NCBI GenBank assembly: GCA_000416275.1
Contig: ASZJ01000119.1
Location: 45,386-109,385 of the forward strand
Reading direction: 5' to 3'
DNA: 64,000 bases
From: Osedax symbiont Rs1
Lineage (GTDB): Bacteria > Pseudomonadota > Gammaproteobacteria > Pseudomonadales > Balneatricaceae
The position numbers and the translations under genes were made by a program. The notes under the pieces were generated by a model, which searched no databases, was not told the DNA's origin, and saw only the letters and a list, made by a program, of their open reading frames with translations. This document shows, in pieces, positions 1 through 8,993 of this stretch (positions are counted from its first letter, which is position 1; the number at the start of each line of letters is the position of its first letter).

Positions 1-2
1 GG

Positions 3-1880
3 TTTGAATGGCTCTACGCTCAATACACTGGACGCAGGTTATTGCGCTTAGAGCTGCAAAAACCCGACAGTTTAAAGCGGCGAATTAAAATTGCATTTTA
101 TCGTGCGCTGTTGACTTTTGGTGGCTTATTCTGCTTTTCACTGGGCAGTATTGGGGTTTTTCTATCCTTTAAATGGCCAGTGTTAGTTGAGCATGTAGTG
201 ATGGAAATACTAATTGTGATCTTAATGGTACGCATCGGTACGACGATCATTCGCTTTTTCCTCGCGCCAAGGCTAAAAGAGCTGCGCCTAGTCCCGCTAA
301 CCACTGAACAGGCAAAAACAGTGTTTTTTTGGTCGGCTGTGATTATTGTTTTAACCTCACTGAATATCGCCGTCTCCAATGTGTTCGATAAATTAATCAG
401 TTTATTAGAGGCTGATTTGCTTTCGCATTCCGCGCTGTCAATCAATCTACTCTGCAATTTAATCTTGTTACTGGTCGCATTAATTGCACTGCGAAGAATT
501 TACTCAGTGTTTAAACCTTGCGCTGACGGTGGTGATCGGGCGCTGACTACTAATGCTGGCGTGTATAAATTTTGGGCCGGCTATTTTACCATTTTACTGA
601 TTCTCAGCTATGTTCTATGGATGTTAAACATTACTTTAATTATGCAGTCTGCATTGGTTATCGGCCTCTTGATTCCGCTTAGCCACTTATTCCGCACTTG
701 GATTGACTACTTGTTTGATCAGGCAACGCAGTTAAATTTAGTGGAGGAGAAAGTTGCGGCTACTCAGATTGATCAAGAGCATGTCACGCTAGAGACAGAA
801 AAAACCGCCGCGGCAGAGCTGGATAACAGTGATGAGCACCCCTACGATAATTACCGGCCAATAGCGCGCCGCTTAATGCGTTTTGTGTTAGTGGTCAGTG
901 CGCTATTAACGTTAATGATATTTTGGGGCTACAATCCTTTTGCGCTGTCGAACGCGGTTACTGTCTCTGGGCAAGTGTTTACAATTGTTATTGATATTAT
1001 TGCCGCGGTGCTCATTGCCGACTTGGTTTGGATTTGGGCGAAAACTTACATAGACAAGCGCCTTGCAGATTATAGTCCTCCAGAGGATGGCCATGCGCCG
1101 GGACCAGAGGCACGCATGGCAACCTTGTTACCACTATTGCGAACCATGCTCATAGTGACCTTGTTTGCGATGGTGAGCTTTAGTGTATTAGCGACCGTAG
1201 GTTTTAATATTGGGCCGCTATTGGCGGGGGCCGGGGTGATTGGTTTAGCGATAGGTTTTGGTGCGCAGACTTTAGTTAAAGATGTAGTGTCGGGGATCTT
1301 CTATCTGATAGATGATGCTTTTAGAGTAGGCGAGTACATTGAAGTAGGTGATCTAAGAGGCACGGTTGAGTCCATGTCTATTCGCTCTTTAAGGGTGCGA
1401 CATCATCGCGGTGCGGTGCATACCATTCCATTTGGGGAGTTAAAGTCAATCACTAATCACAGTCGCGACTGGGTGATTATGAAGTTAGAATTTAGAATTC
1501 CCTTCGATACGAATATGAAAAAAGTTAAGAAGCTCATCAAGAAAATAGGTAAAGAGCTGTTACAAAATGCTGATTTTGGACACAGTTTTATTGAGCCTCT
1601 TAAGTCGCAAGGGGTGCGCCGTATGGAGGAGTTTAATATGGTGCTCGGGGTGAAATTTATGACTAAGCCGGGCGAGCAATGGGTGATACGGCGTGAAGCA
1701 TACCATCAAATCCGCGATACCTTTGAAGCAAACGGTATCCATTTAGCGCAGCGCAATGTCAAAGTTGAAGTAATGCATGGCGATACTTTAGCTGAAAGCA
1801 CCAAGCAGGCGGTGGCGGCAGCTGCGCAAAATGTAGTCGACCCTATTGCCGTTAAAGCCCCGATTCCCGATGAACCTTAG
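3..1880 (+). CDS. MscS-family mechanosensitive ion channel (5' end outside window)
   Basis: Probable inner-membrane mechanosensitive channel that opens on membrane tension to release solutes. The frame is open from base 3 with no stop, so the true start lies before the window. A TTG at 42 is an internal codon rather than a convincing start. Several hydrophobic helices occupy the first two thirds. An MscS pore helix rich in Gly and Ala (AGAGVIGLAIGFGAQTLVKD) is encoded near 1228-1290. It is followed by the beta domain (GEYIEVGDLRGTVE) and an alpha/beta cytoplasmic domain. More than 600 residues and many membrane segments before the pore place it with the large MscS paralogues (MscK/YbiO-like) rather than the short MscS. 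The last 40 residues are Ala- and Lys-rich and probably disordered. The exact subfamily is not resolved. Confidence 0.9.
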   Translation, partial: FEWLYAQYTGRRLLRLELQKPDSLKRRIKIAFYRALLTFGGLFCFSLGSIGVFLSFKWPVLVEHVVMEILIVILMVRIGTTIIRFFLAPRLKELRLVPLTTEQAKTVFFWSAVIIVLTSLNIAVSNVFDKLISLLEADLLSHSALSINLLCNLILLLVALIALRRIYSVFKPCADGGDRALTTNAGVYKFWAGYFTILLILSYVLWMLNITLIMQSALVIGLLIPLSHLFRTWIDYLFDQATQLNLVEEKVAATQIDQEHVTLETEKTAAAELDNSDEHPYDNYRPIARRLMRFVLVVSALLTLMIFWGYNPFALSNAVTVSGQVFTIVIDIIAAVLIADLVWIWAKTYIDKRLADYSPPEDGHAPGPEARMATLLPLLRTMLIVTLFAMVSFSVLATVGFNIGPLLAGAGVIGLAIGFGAQTLVKDVVSGIFYLIDDAFRVGEYIEVGDLRGTVESMSIRSLRVRHHRGAVHTIPFGELKSITNHSRDWVIMKLEFRIPFDTNMKKVKKLIKKIGKELLQNADFGHSFIEPLKSQGVRRMEEFNMVLGVKFMTKPGEQWVIRREAYHQIRDTFEANGIHLAQRNVKVEVMHGDTLAESTKQAVAAAAQNVVDPIAVKAPIPDEP

Positions 1881-1936
1881 CCGGTTCTTGCGGGATATTC
1901 ACATTAAAAATATTAGTAAGGTCGCTGTAAATAGTA

Positions 1937-2131
1937 ATGATCAAAGAGCAACAAATTCAAATAAAAAATCCTTGTGTGGGTGTGTGTTGCCTAGACGAGC
2001 AAGACTTGTGTATCGCCTGTAAGCGCTCTGGAGTGGAAATTGCCGAATGGGGTCTGTACTGTACAGAGCAAAAAAAAGCAGTGTTGGTTAAAATTGTTCA
2101 GCGCTATCAAGAAGCAGATAAACTATTCTAA
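1937..2131 (+). CDS. DUF1289 family small cysteine-rich protein
   Basis: This 64-residue protein has the DUF1289 signature: NPCVGVC, then DLCIACKRSGVEIAEW. Four conserved cysteines and a following Glu-Ile-x-x-Trp are visible. The cysteine pattern suggests metal or Fe-S binding, but no biochemical role is established for the family. It begins 56 bases after the channel gene on the same strand. The ATG at 1937 is the only sensible start. A second member of the family lies at 35411-35683. Confidence 0.85.
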   Translation: MIKEQQIQIKNPCVGVCCLDEQDLCIACKRSGVEIAEWGLYCTEQKKAVLVKIVQRYQEADKLF

Positions 2132-2251
2132 ACAAATAGCATGCACCAGATTGGGAAGCTGCTTAAAATTTGTTTGGTTGCTCCTCTTGAGTTTAACGGG
2201 CGAAGGCTTAATTTGCTGCTGCTAGCGCTGTAATTGAGCAAAGAATATTAT

Positions 2252-2395
2252 CCGAAGCAGTGGCTTTACTGCATCACGTAGCGCGAACTCTAATCTACAG
2301 TGATTAAAAAACACCCATTGAACCTACGGGTGCCGCTAAGGTTTTTCAATTCCACTGTAGAACCAATATATTACACTTTGAAGTCGGGATTCAGG
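2252..2395. mobile_element. MITE-like element, family A, copy 1 (144 bp, diverged)
   Basis: Non-coding sequence matching the copies at 59852 and 61254 along most of its length, including the shared block TTTTTCAATTCCACTGTA. The right end GGGATTCAGG agrees with the family terminal repeat CCTGAATC/GATTCAGG. The left end (CCGAAGCAGTGGC) is diverged, and no target duplication is visible (ATTAT on the left, TGACG on the right). It is probably the oldest copy here. It fills much of the 375-base gap after the DUF1289 gene; nothing else is recognised in that gap. Confidence 0.75.
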
Positions 2396-2506
2396 TGACG
2401 CTACAAAATGCGATTGAAGAGTTTAATTATTGCATAACTAATTGAAAAATGTGAAAGTAGATCTGACTTAGCTCCCGTTAGAATTACACTAAAAATAGGA
2501 AATACT

Positions 2507-3967
2507 TTGAGTTTAATTAGCAATAAATCAGAGATACCTCTCACCAAATTAATGTCTGGCAAAACGATGACCCGACAGTTGATCAGTGTTGAAAAGCAAA
2601 CTTATTTACTGGCTGATCAAATAGCAGCATTTTATTCATTGGAAATTGATAAAAAATTTATACAATCGACCAATTTAGATTCAAAAATTTTACTGCAAAC
2701 TAAACGCGATGCCGTCAGTACTGTAATTAAAGAGCTGCGAGCTGAAAAAAAAGAATTAGATCAACTAATAAAGCCCCATCAACAAGCCAATCGAGAAATT
2801 CTTGATAAGATCATCAATATATTAATAAATACTAAAAATACTCGCAGACATTTTGAAATAATTTTAGGAACAATTTTACTTAACTATCCGATTGATAGGT
2901 CAGATGCAAAATTTTCTAGTCGCTTGGAAATGAGTAAAGTGTTACGGCCAATGTATCAAACAGCTTTGATTTCATTGTTGCTCGAGAAGTTATTAAATGA
3001 GGGCTTTAAATTTAATTCTGAGTATCTAGCTGTTTTACTCAAGGCCTATTCTGCTGATGATCCAGAAGCTAAAACTAAAGCGCTCTTTGAGTTACAGAAA
3101 ATTTTTGTAGAAATAATTTATCTAAAAGAAATGGGCTTCTATTCGCCTACCTCGCTAGAAATTTTAAGCCGCAGTGGTGAAAATAATTTACTTGATGAGC
3201 TAAACCGCAAAGAGTTACTTGAGCAAAGTAGCCTGAGCGGTAAAGAATTTCATCACTATGGTGTCGGTGCGTTAGAAGTTGATATTGGAGGGCTAGATTC
3301 AAAGGATGTTGAAGGTGTTTCGAAACGAGAAAAAACCGATAAAAAAGAGATCAAATCTGAACTGAGTACCACTGAACGTATGGCTTTGATGGAGAGTGCA
3401 GCGCGCTTTACCTTTATCAAAGATATAATGGATCCCAAGGTTAAAACTGACCCTCAAATAGATGAATTGCTGCAAATATGTAAAGTATACTCATCCTTCA
3501 TGCTTCCTGTTAAAACAAAAGTTGACAAAGAATTACATATAAAAGCATATGACATGTTGCGCCAACAAGCAGTTGATAAACGACTCAATCCCCTATACAC
3601 CCAAACCTTGCTCGCCATGATGGGGCGTTTCCCTATCGGCAGTGGAGTCTACTTTATTGACTCACAACGTCATGGTGGTACTATCGATAAAGCGTTGGTG
3701 GTCGGGCTCAATCCTCGCAATCCCGATGAGCCTATCGTCAAAAGAGTGACGACTAATTATCGAAATATGATTGATTCAGTTTCTGGAGTTGTTGCGAAAA
3801 ATATTAATTTATTTTTTGTACAAGCCAGGGGCGATGAAAATTTTACCAGACAGTTAAAAATTCGTTTTAACACCCAATTTAAAAATGAAGAAGATGGATT
3901 GCTATTTAGTTTTAGGGCTAATGATTCCTTTAGAACACTGGCGATTTCTGAATCAAAACTCTGGTAA
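2507..3967 (+). CDS. Divergent, probably catalytically inactive HD-GYP-like protein
   Basis: A 486-residue cytoplasmic-looking protein without a signal peptide or membrane helix. The C-terminal third has the end-of-domain hallmark of HD-GYP proteins: LNPLYTQTLLAMMGRFPIGS (about residues 362-380), followed by a strand-rich segment with a Pro-x-x-Lys-Arg-Val. The metal-binding HD pair and the GYP loop of active c-di-GMP phosphodiesterases are not visible, so catalysis is doubtful. Residues 260-295 are charged and linker-like. The start is TTG at 2507, with AGGAAA about 8 bases upstream; the next Met is 15 residues on. It is flanked by family A copy 1 upstream and by a convergent gene downstream. 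The family assignment is inference from the C-terminal motif only. Confidence 0.55.
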   Translation: MSLISNKSEIPLTKLMSGKTMTRQLISVEKQTYLLADQIAAFYSLEIDKKFIQSTNLDSKILLQTKRDAVSTVIKELRAEKKELDQLIKPHQQANREILDKIINILINTKNTRRHFEIILGTILLNYPIDRSDAKFSSRLEMSKVLRPMYQTALISLLLEKLLNEGFKFNSEYLAVLLKAYSADDPEAKTKALFELQKIFVEIIYLKEMGFYSPTSLEILSRSGENNLLDELNRKELLEQSSLSGKEFHHYGVGALEVDIGGLDSKDVEGVSKREKTDKKEIKSELSTTERMALMESAARFTFIKDIMDPKVKTDPQIDELLQICKVYSSFMLPVKTKVDKELHIKAYDMLRQQAVDKRLNPLYTQTLLAMMGRFPIGSGVYFIDSQRHGGTIDKALVVGLNPRNPDEPIVKRVTTNYRNMIDSVSGVVAKNINLFFVQARGDENFTRQLKIRFNTQFKNEEDGLLFSFRANDSFRTLAISESKLW

Positions 3968-4133
3968 AAATCCGTACAAAGCTAGCTTTCCTCTGTTAAT
4001 GACCGTTGTTCTCAAATTATATTCAATGGATAGTAATATTTTTTTGAATTTTTGTTGCTCAGTTATTGCGCAGGGTAAACGGCGCTGCTGTGCACTCAGC
4101 CAGTAGCAATTGCAGAAATCCAGCCGGTGATTT

Positions 4134-5282
4134 TTAGGTTGCTTTTTTAAACGGTAGTAAGCTTTCTAGCTGTGGTTTGTAGTCTTGAATTGCCTGAGTT
4201 TCTCGCTCTAGAAAATCAGCGATTGCGAGGCTAAATTCAGGATGGGCAATGTAGTGGCTTGAGTAAGTGATGATAGGTTCAAAGCCACGTTGAATTTTAT
4301 GCTCGCCTTGGGCGCCTGGATCAAAGCGTTGGATGTTGTGTTCAATGCAGTACTCCAGTCCCTTGTAGTAGCAAGTTTCAAAGTGTAAGTTGTCAAAATC
4401 ATCCAGTGATCCCCAATACCTTCCATACAGCACTGCATCTTCTGGGTCGGTGTTTTTAAAACACCAGGCACAAGCCACGGTTTTGTGCTGATGCTTAGCG
4501 ACAAATAAGACGATATGACTAGCTAGGCTTTTCAGTAGTAAGGCAAAAAATTCAATATTTAAGTAGCCTTGTCTGTCTCTTTTTAAATAGGTCAACTGAT
4601 AGCAGTGGTAGAATTCTTCGAGTAAAAAAGGGTCTATTTCCGGACCTTCTACTGTGTGAATCGTCACTTGCTGTTCAGTGACTATGCGCCTTTCTCGCTT
4701 AATGTTTTTACGTTTTCGTGAGGTGAAACTGCTTAGGTAGTGCTCAAAACTGCGGTATTGCTGGTTGTGCCAGTGATATTGCAATCCCTGTCTGGTTAAT
4801 AGTTGCTGCGCTGCGAGTTGTTTGTTTTCATTGGCGCTGTGAAATAGACCGTGCCAGCCGGAAAAACCGTATTCTCGACATATACTTTTAAGCTGCTCAA
4901 CAATGAAAGGTAATACTTTGCAAAGCTCAATTTTACTGGCAATTCTAGGGCCGTAACAGGGGCTAAAAGGAATGGCTGTCAATAGTTTAGGGTAGTAGTT
5001 TAGGTGGTTGCGTGCGTAGGCATCGGCCCAGTCCCAGTCGAAGACATACTCACCGTTTGAATTGGTTTTTTGATACATTGGCATAATGCATACCAGAGAT
5101 TCTTGCTGGTATACGGTGATATGACTCACTTGCCAACCGGTTTTCTTGGTGGTGCAACCGCTTTCTTCAAGCGCCAATAAAAATTCGTGGCGTAAAAATG
5201 GGTAATCTAGACCGCATAGGTTGTTCCAGGAGCGGGCCTCAATTTGATTAATGCTGTGCAGTATCTTAAGTTCAAAAGGCAT
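4134..5282 (-). CDS. DUF482 / COG3146 GNAT-like acyltransferase
   Basis: A protein of about 382 residues resembling the FemAB/GNAT-related DUF482 family (COG3146). The N-terminal part shows conserved aromatic and proline stretches (AIPFSPCYGPRI). The core holds FTSRKRKNIKRERR, a basic segment typical of the family, and CAWCFKNTDPEDAVLYGRYW. The C-terminal motif FDPGAQGEHKIQRGFEP is diagnostic. The substrate is unknown; the fold suggests acyl or aminoacyl transfer. The frame stays open to 5393, but the extra 37 residues look unlike the family, so the Met at 5282 (MPFELKILHS) is preferred. It faces the HD-GYP-like gene tail to tail and is divergent from the HIT gene. Confidence 0.8.
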   Translation of the reverse strand: MPFELKILHSINQIEARSWNNLCGLDYPFLRHEFLLALEESGCTTKKTGWQVSHITVYQQESLVCIMPMYQKTNSNGEYVFDWDWADAYARNHLNYYPKLLTAIPFSPCYGPRIASKIELCKVLPFIVEQLKSICREYGFSGWHGLFHSANENKQLAAQQLLTRQGLQYHWHNQQYRSFEHYLSSFTSRKRKNIKRERRIVTEQQVTIHTVEGPEIDPFLLEEFYHCYQLTYLKRDRQGYLNIEFFALLLKSLASHIVLFVAKHQHKTVACAWCFKNTDPEDAVLYGRYWGSLDDFDNLHFETCYYKGLEYCIEHNIQRFDPGAQGEHKIQRGFEPIITYSSHYIAHPEFSLAIADFLERETQAIQDYKPQLESLLPFKKAT

Positions 5283-5527
5283 AATAGTAACTGTTAATGA
5301 GTGTTGGGCCGATCTTAACAAGTTCGTCTTTAAACTGCAGTTATAATCAGCAAAATATACTGCTGCTGGGATAGATATCATTAAACAGAGCAAAAGACCG
5401 CTGTTTACTGAGCACAGAGGCGCTGATCGGCTTTTTTGATAATCGAGCGTTAATCCGCAGATTTAACTGCTTTACAGCATTAAAACTACTAAACTGATCA
5501 AATAATTACTCAGTAGGGGAGATGGTA

Positions 5528-5974
5528 ATGGATAGGTTAGAAATGGATTTTGTATTAGATCCACAGCTAGAAAATGACTGTATATTTTTAGGTGAAATGC
5601 CTTTGTGTCGACTGCTGTTGATGAATGACCAGCAGTTTCCTTGGTTTGTGTTAGTGCCGCGCCGTGCCGCGGTGTCAGAACTGTACCATCTGTCATTAGC
5701 TGATAGAGAGTTGATGATGGCGGAATCCTGTGATTTAAGTGCTGCGCTAGCGGATGGATTTAGTGCCACTAAAATGAATGTGGCGGCTTTGGGTAATATG
5801 GTGAAACAGTTACATATCCATCATATAGTACGTTATGACTCAGATGTCGCTTGGCCTGCGCCTGTCTGGGGCAAGCAGTCTTTCAAGCCGTACTCCGCGC
5901 AAGAGATTGCCGCAATACGGCAAAAAGTTACAGCTTTGCTCGAGGCTAAAGTGAGTTTTGTGGCAGTTGTTTAG
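5528..5974 (+). CDS. HIT-domain protein
   Basis: A histidine-triad nucleotide-binding protein of about 148 residues, likely a nucleotide hydrolase or transferase. The HIT motif is QLHIHHIVRYDSD near residues 95-107, with WPAPVWG directly after it, as in the proteobacterial short HIT family. The upstream sequence AGGGGAG ends at 5521, immediately against the ATG at 5522. The in-frame ATG at 5528 has proper 6-7 base spacing and gives MDRLEMDF, so it is taken as the start. It stands alone, divergent from the DUF482 gene. Confidence 0.88.
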   Translation: MDRLEMDFVLDPQLENDCIFLGEMPLCRLLLMNDQQFPWFVLVPRRAAVSELYHLSLADRELMMAESCDLSAALADGFSATKMNVAALGNMVKQLHIHHIVRYDSDVAWPAPVWGKQSFKPYSAQEIAAIRQKVTALLEAKVSFVAVV

Positions 5975-6046
5975 ATCCCGTTTATCGGTCGGCTATATTG
6001 TGCTGTAATTATCTGTTTTATCCCACACAAAGCGCCTCTATTGAGG

Positions 6047-6052
6047 TATAAT
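6047..6052 (+). promoter_or_regulatory. Candidate -10 box for the fmdB/aspS unit
   Basis: A perfect TATAAT lies 30 bases before the ATG of the FmdB gene, in the context GAGGTATAATCCGACGC. No good -35 is seen at the expected distance, so the promoter is tentative. Confidence 0.35.
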
Positions 6053-6082
6053 CCGACGCTTTGATTAATGATGGATTGAAGA

Positions 6083-6490
6083 ATGCCAATTTTTGACTTT
6101 ACCTGCGATCAGTGCGATCACACATTTGAAAAGCTTGTGATGAGCAGTGCGTCGGCACTGCCTAACTGTGTTTCTTGTCAGAGTGATAAAGTAACCAAGC
6201 AAGTATCAGCACCTTCTTTTAGATTAGCGGGTAGTGGTTGGTATGAAACTGACTTTAAAACAGGTAATAAGAAAAACTTGGCATCAAGTAATGAAGCAGG
6301 TGCCAGTAGCGAATCAGCAAGCGGTGATTCAGCTGAAAAATCTGAAAAAGGAAATGCTGCCAAAGAAAGTATTACCGATAAAAGTAGTTCAGAAAAAGCT
6401 GCTTCAGATAAGAGCACTACAGATAAAAGCACCAGTAAATCTGCATCAGTCTCAAATGCTGCGTCTAAAAGCAGTACCACTCAAAGTTAA
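6083..6490 (+). CDS. FmdB-family zinc ribbon protein with long low-complexity tail
   Basis: The N-terminal 45 residues form an FmdB (CxxC_CxxC_SSSS) zinc ribbon, with Cys8, Cys11, Cys29 and Cys32 and the family phrase PSFRLAGSGWYETDFK near residues 50-65. From about residue 70 the protein is almost only Ser, Ala, Lys, Glu, Asp and Thr, with repeated KST/DKS units, and is surely disordered. FmdB proteins are often encoded just before aspS, as here. Their role is uncertain; some have been called transcriptional regulators. The stop is followed 13 bases later by a family B element, which lies between this gene and aspS. Confidence 0.88.
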   Translation: MPIFDFTCDQCDHTFEKLVMSSASALPNCVSCQSDKVTKQVSAPSFRLAGSGWYETDFKTGNKKNLASSNEAGASSESASGDSAEKSEKGNAAKESITDKSSSEKAASDKSTTDKSTSKSASVSNAASKSSTTQS

Positions 6491-6503
6491 AGTTAAAGTT
6501 AAT

Positions 6504-6568
6504 GAAGCCCCTGCATAACGTTGCGAGCGCAGTTATCATACCCTCTGGGTAAGTTATACAGAACTTTC
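6504..6568. mobile_element. MITE-like element, family B, short copy 1 (65 bp)
   Basis: A short inverted-repeat element with ends GAAGCCCCTGCATAAC and GTTATACAGAACTTTC. It is flanked by perfect 5-bp direct repeats TTAAT at 6499-6503 and 6569-6573. The core CATACCCTCTGGGTAA is shared with the other four copies. It can fold as a hairpin and lies between fmdB and aspS. Confidence 0.85.
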
Positions 6569-6672
6569 TTAATATACGAAAATAAATTTTATAAAGAGCA
6601 GTGCGTCCGGCTTCTTGCCTTAAGGCGCATGGCTATCAACCATAGTTTAGATAATTTCAATAGGAATACATT

Positions 6673-8442
6673 ATGCGCAGTCATTATTGCGGCGACTTGC
6701 GAAAAGAGCAAGTGGGTGAAGAAGTTACATTGGTCGGCTGGGTTCATCGTCGTAGAGACCACGGTGGCGTTATTTTTTTAGATGTTCGCGATCGCGAGGG
6801 TATAGTACAAGTAGTATTTGATCCAGATCGCGAAGCTAGCTTTGCCGTTGCCGACTCCGTACGTAATGAATACGTCATTGAGATTCATGGCCTGGTGCGT
6901 AATCGTCCCGATGGCACGGTTAATGCTGATATGGGTACGGGTGAAGTTGAGATTCTTGGTAAGGAGTTGGTGGTACTTAATAAGTCCGAAACGCCGCCTT
7001 TTCAATTAGATGATCACCAGCAAGTTAGTGAAGAAGTCAGATTAAAGAACCGTTTCATGGATTTGCGTCGCCCTGAAATGCAGCAAAAGCTGCGTCTGCG
7101 AGCGTCGGTTAGCTCCTACATTCGCAGCTATTTAGATAGCAATGGCTTTCTTGATATTGAAACGCCAATTCTTACTCGCGCAACTCCTGAGGGCGCGCGT
7201 GATTATATAGTGCCTTCGCGTACCCACGAGGGGAATTTCTTTGCCTTGCCACAGTCTCCGCAGTTATTTAAGCAGCTGTTGATGGTGTCTGGTTTTGACC
7301 GTTACTATCAAATTGCCAAGTGCTTTCGCGATGAAGATTTACGTGCAGATCGCCAGCCAGAGTTCACCCAGATTGACATAGAAATGTCATTTATGGGTCA
7401 AGATGAAATAATGGCTGTGACCGAGAAAATGATCACTGGTTTGTTTCAGGAAAAGTTAAACGTTGCATTGGGTGTGTTTCCGCACATGACATATGCAGAG
7501 GCAATGTCTAAGTACGGGTCGGACAAGCCGGATTTGCGTAACCCAATGCAGCTGGTGGATGTCGGTGATTTAATGGTTGATATTGAGTTTAAGGTGTTTG
7601 CCGGTCCCGCCAATGATGCAGGCTCTAGAGTGGCTGCCCTTAAAGTTCCAGGTGGTGCTACTCTGACCCGCAAGCTGATTGACGAGTACACTAAGTTTGT
7701 CGGGATCTACGGAGCGCGTGGCTTAGCTTGGATTAAAGTCAATGATCTGGCAAAGGGTGCCGAAGGTCTACAGTCTCCAATCGTTAAGTTTTTGGGCGAA
7801 GAAGTTGCTATGCAGATCATGCAGCGGCTAGAGGCAAAAGATGGTGATTTGGTCTTCTTTGGCGCAGATAAAACTAACATTGTCAATGAGGCGTTAGGTG
7901 CTCTACGCAACAAAGTTGGTGTTGATTTGAATATGCTCACTTGTGAGTGGGCACCGTTGTGGGTTGTCGATTGGCCGATGTTCGAAAAAACATCTGATGG
8001 CGGTATTACTGCAATTCACCACCCGTTCACCGCGCCAAGCTGTACTGTGCAAGAACTAGAGGCTGATCCGTTGGCTGCACAGTCTGTCGCTTACGACATG
8101 GTGTTAAATGGTTGTGAGCTAGGTGGCGGATCAATTCGTATTCATCAGAGTGAAATGCAAAAAGCAGTGTTCCGCTGCCTGGGTATTTCCGATGATGAAG
8201 CAGAAGAAAAATTTGGCTTTTTGCTAAACGCTCTGAAATTTGGTGCACCACCACATGGCGGTTTGGCTTTTGGTCTAGATCGATTAATTATGTTGATGGC
8301 CGGTACTGAATCTATTCGTGAAGTGATCGCTTTTCCTAAGACTCAGACTGCTGCTTGTCCTCTGACGAATGCGCCTGGTGAGGTGAGTAAAGAGCAGTTG
8401 AAAGAGCTAAATATTAGATTGCGCGAAAAAATTAAAGTGTAA
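6673..8442 (+). CDS. aspS: Aspartate--tRNA ligase
   Basis: Class II aminoacyl-tRNA synthetase that charges tRNA-Asp in the cytoplasm. At 589 residues it has the usual bacterial length. Domains in order are the N-terminal OB-fold anticodon-binding domain ([21 protein letters not shown]), class II motif 1 and 2 ([20 protein letters not shown]), the GAD insertion domain, and motif 3 ([16 protein letters not shown]) near the end. The ATG at 6673 gives the standard MRSHYCGDL start. A rho-independent terminator follows. The family B element upstream separates it from fmdB. Confidence 0.98.
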   Translation: MRSHYCGDLRKEQVGEEVTLVGWVHRRRDHGGVIFLDVRDREGIVQVVFDPDREASFAVADSVRNEYVIEIHGLVRNRPDGTVNADMGTGEVEILGKELVVLNKSETPPFQLDDHQQVSEEVRLKNRFMDLRRPEMQQKLRLRASVSSYIRSYLDSNGFLDIETPILTRATPEGARDYIVPSRTHEGNFFALPQSPQLFKQLLMVSGFDRYYQIAKCFRDEDLRADRQPEFTQIDIEMSFMGQDEIMAVTEKMITGLFQEKLNVALGVFPHMTYAEAMSKYGSDKPDLRNPMQLVDVGDLMVDIEFKVFAGPANDAGSRVAALKVPGGATLTRKLIDEYTKFVGIYGARGLAWIKVNDLAKGAEGLQSPIVKFLGEEVAMQIMQRLEAKDGDLVFFGADKTNIVNEALGALRNKVGVDLNMLTCEWAPLWVVDWPMFEKTSDGGITAIHHPFTAPSCTVQELEADPLAAQSVAYDMVLNGCELGGGSIRIHQSEMQKAVFRCLGISDDEAEEKFGFLLNALKFGAPPHGGLAFGLDRLIMLMAGTESIREVIAFPKTQTAACPLTNAPGEVSKEQLKELNIRLREKIKV

Positions 8443-8485
8443 TTTTTCTGTTGATCGGAAAACAGATATAGCGTGTTCTTAATTG

Positions 8486-8519
8486 GCCTGGCCTCATTGA
8501 TTTGATGCCGGGCTTTTTT
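8486..8519 (+). terminator. Rho-independent terminator after aspS
   Basis: The stem GCCTGGC/GCCGGGC (one G-T pair) has a 14-base loop and is followed by TTTTTTA, 44 bases after the aspS stop. Confidence 0.8.
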
Positions 8520-8942
8520 ATGGCTGCCAGTGTGTTAACTAAAAGTTACCTCTTGAGCTGGAGTAGACGCTTATCTTTGTCGGTATGAGTTCGACTTGTA
8601 GGTGTAGGTGTGGAATGTTTTTTTTGCTAAGTGCTAGGGGGAGTGCCGGCTGTTGTGTAAGCGTATAATAAGTAGCTATAGTGTTAGATAAAGGATCGTT
8701 AGTGTCGATTAATCGGGTGAAAAACTAGTCAGTTTGAAAACAAAACAAATAAGCAAAAGACCTATAAATTGCAGGTATTTGCTCCCTATAGTGGTTTTTT
8801 TTATGTTTTTGTCAGGTTTCTGACTAAGCTGTCTATGATAGAACGTGTAAGCTCATGTATAATCGACAAGTTTTTTGGTGGGGAATATTGTTGTAGTATA
8901 AATAATAAACACTGCGTTCTGAGTTAAGTTTTACAGTCTCGC
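8520..8942. other. Intergenic region before the nqr operon
   Basis: About 420 bases without a gene. Two perfect TATAAT-like boxes occur near 8665 and 8857 without convincing -35 partners; either could be an nqr promoter. No known regulator site is recognised. Confidence 0.4.
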
Positions 8943-8993
8943 GTGAACAATAATAATTTTTCGAAAATTTATAATCGTGATTGGGTGAAGTGT

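Noticed and set aside
4208..4504. Overlapping frame inside the DUF482 gene
   Set aside because: It is a shadow frame on the same strand with no family similarity.
6521..6781. Open frame starting in family B copy 1
   Set aside because: It overlaps the start of aspS in another frame and begins in a mobile element.
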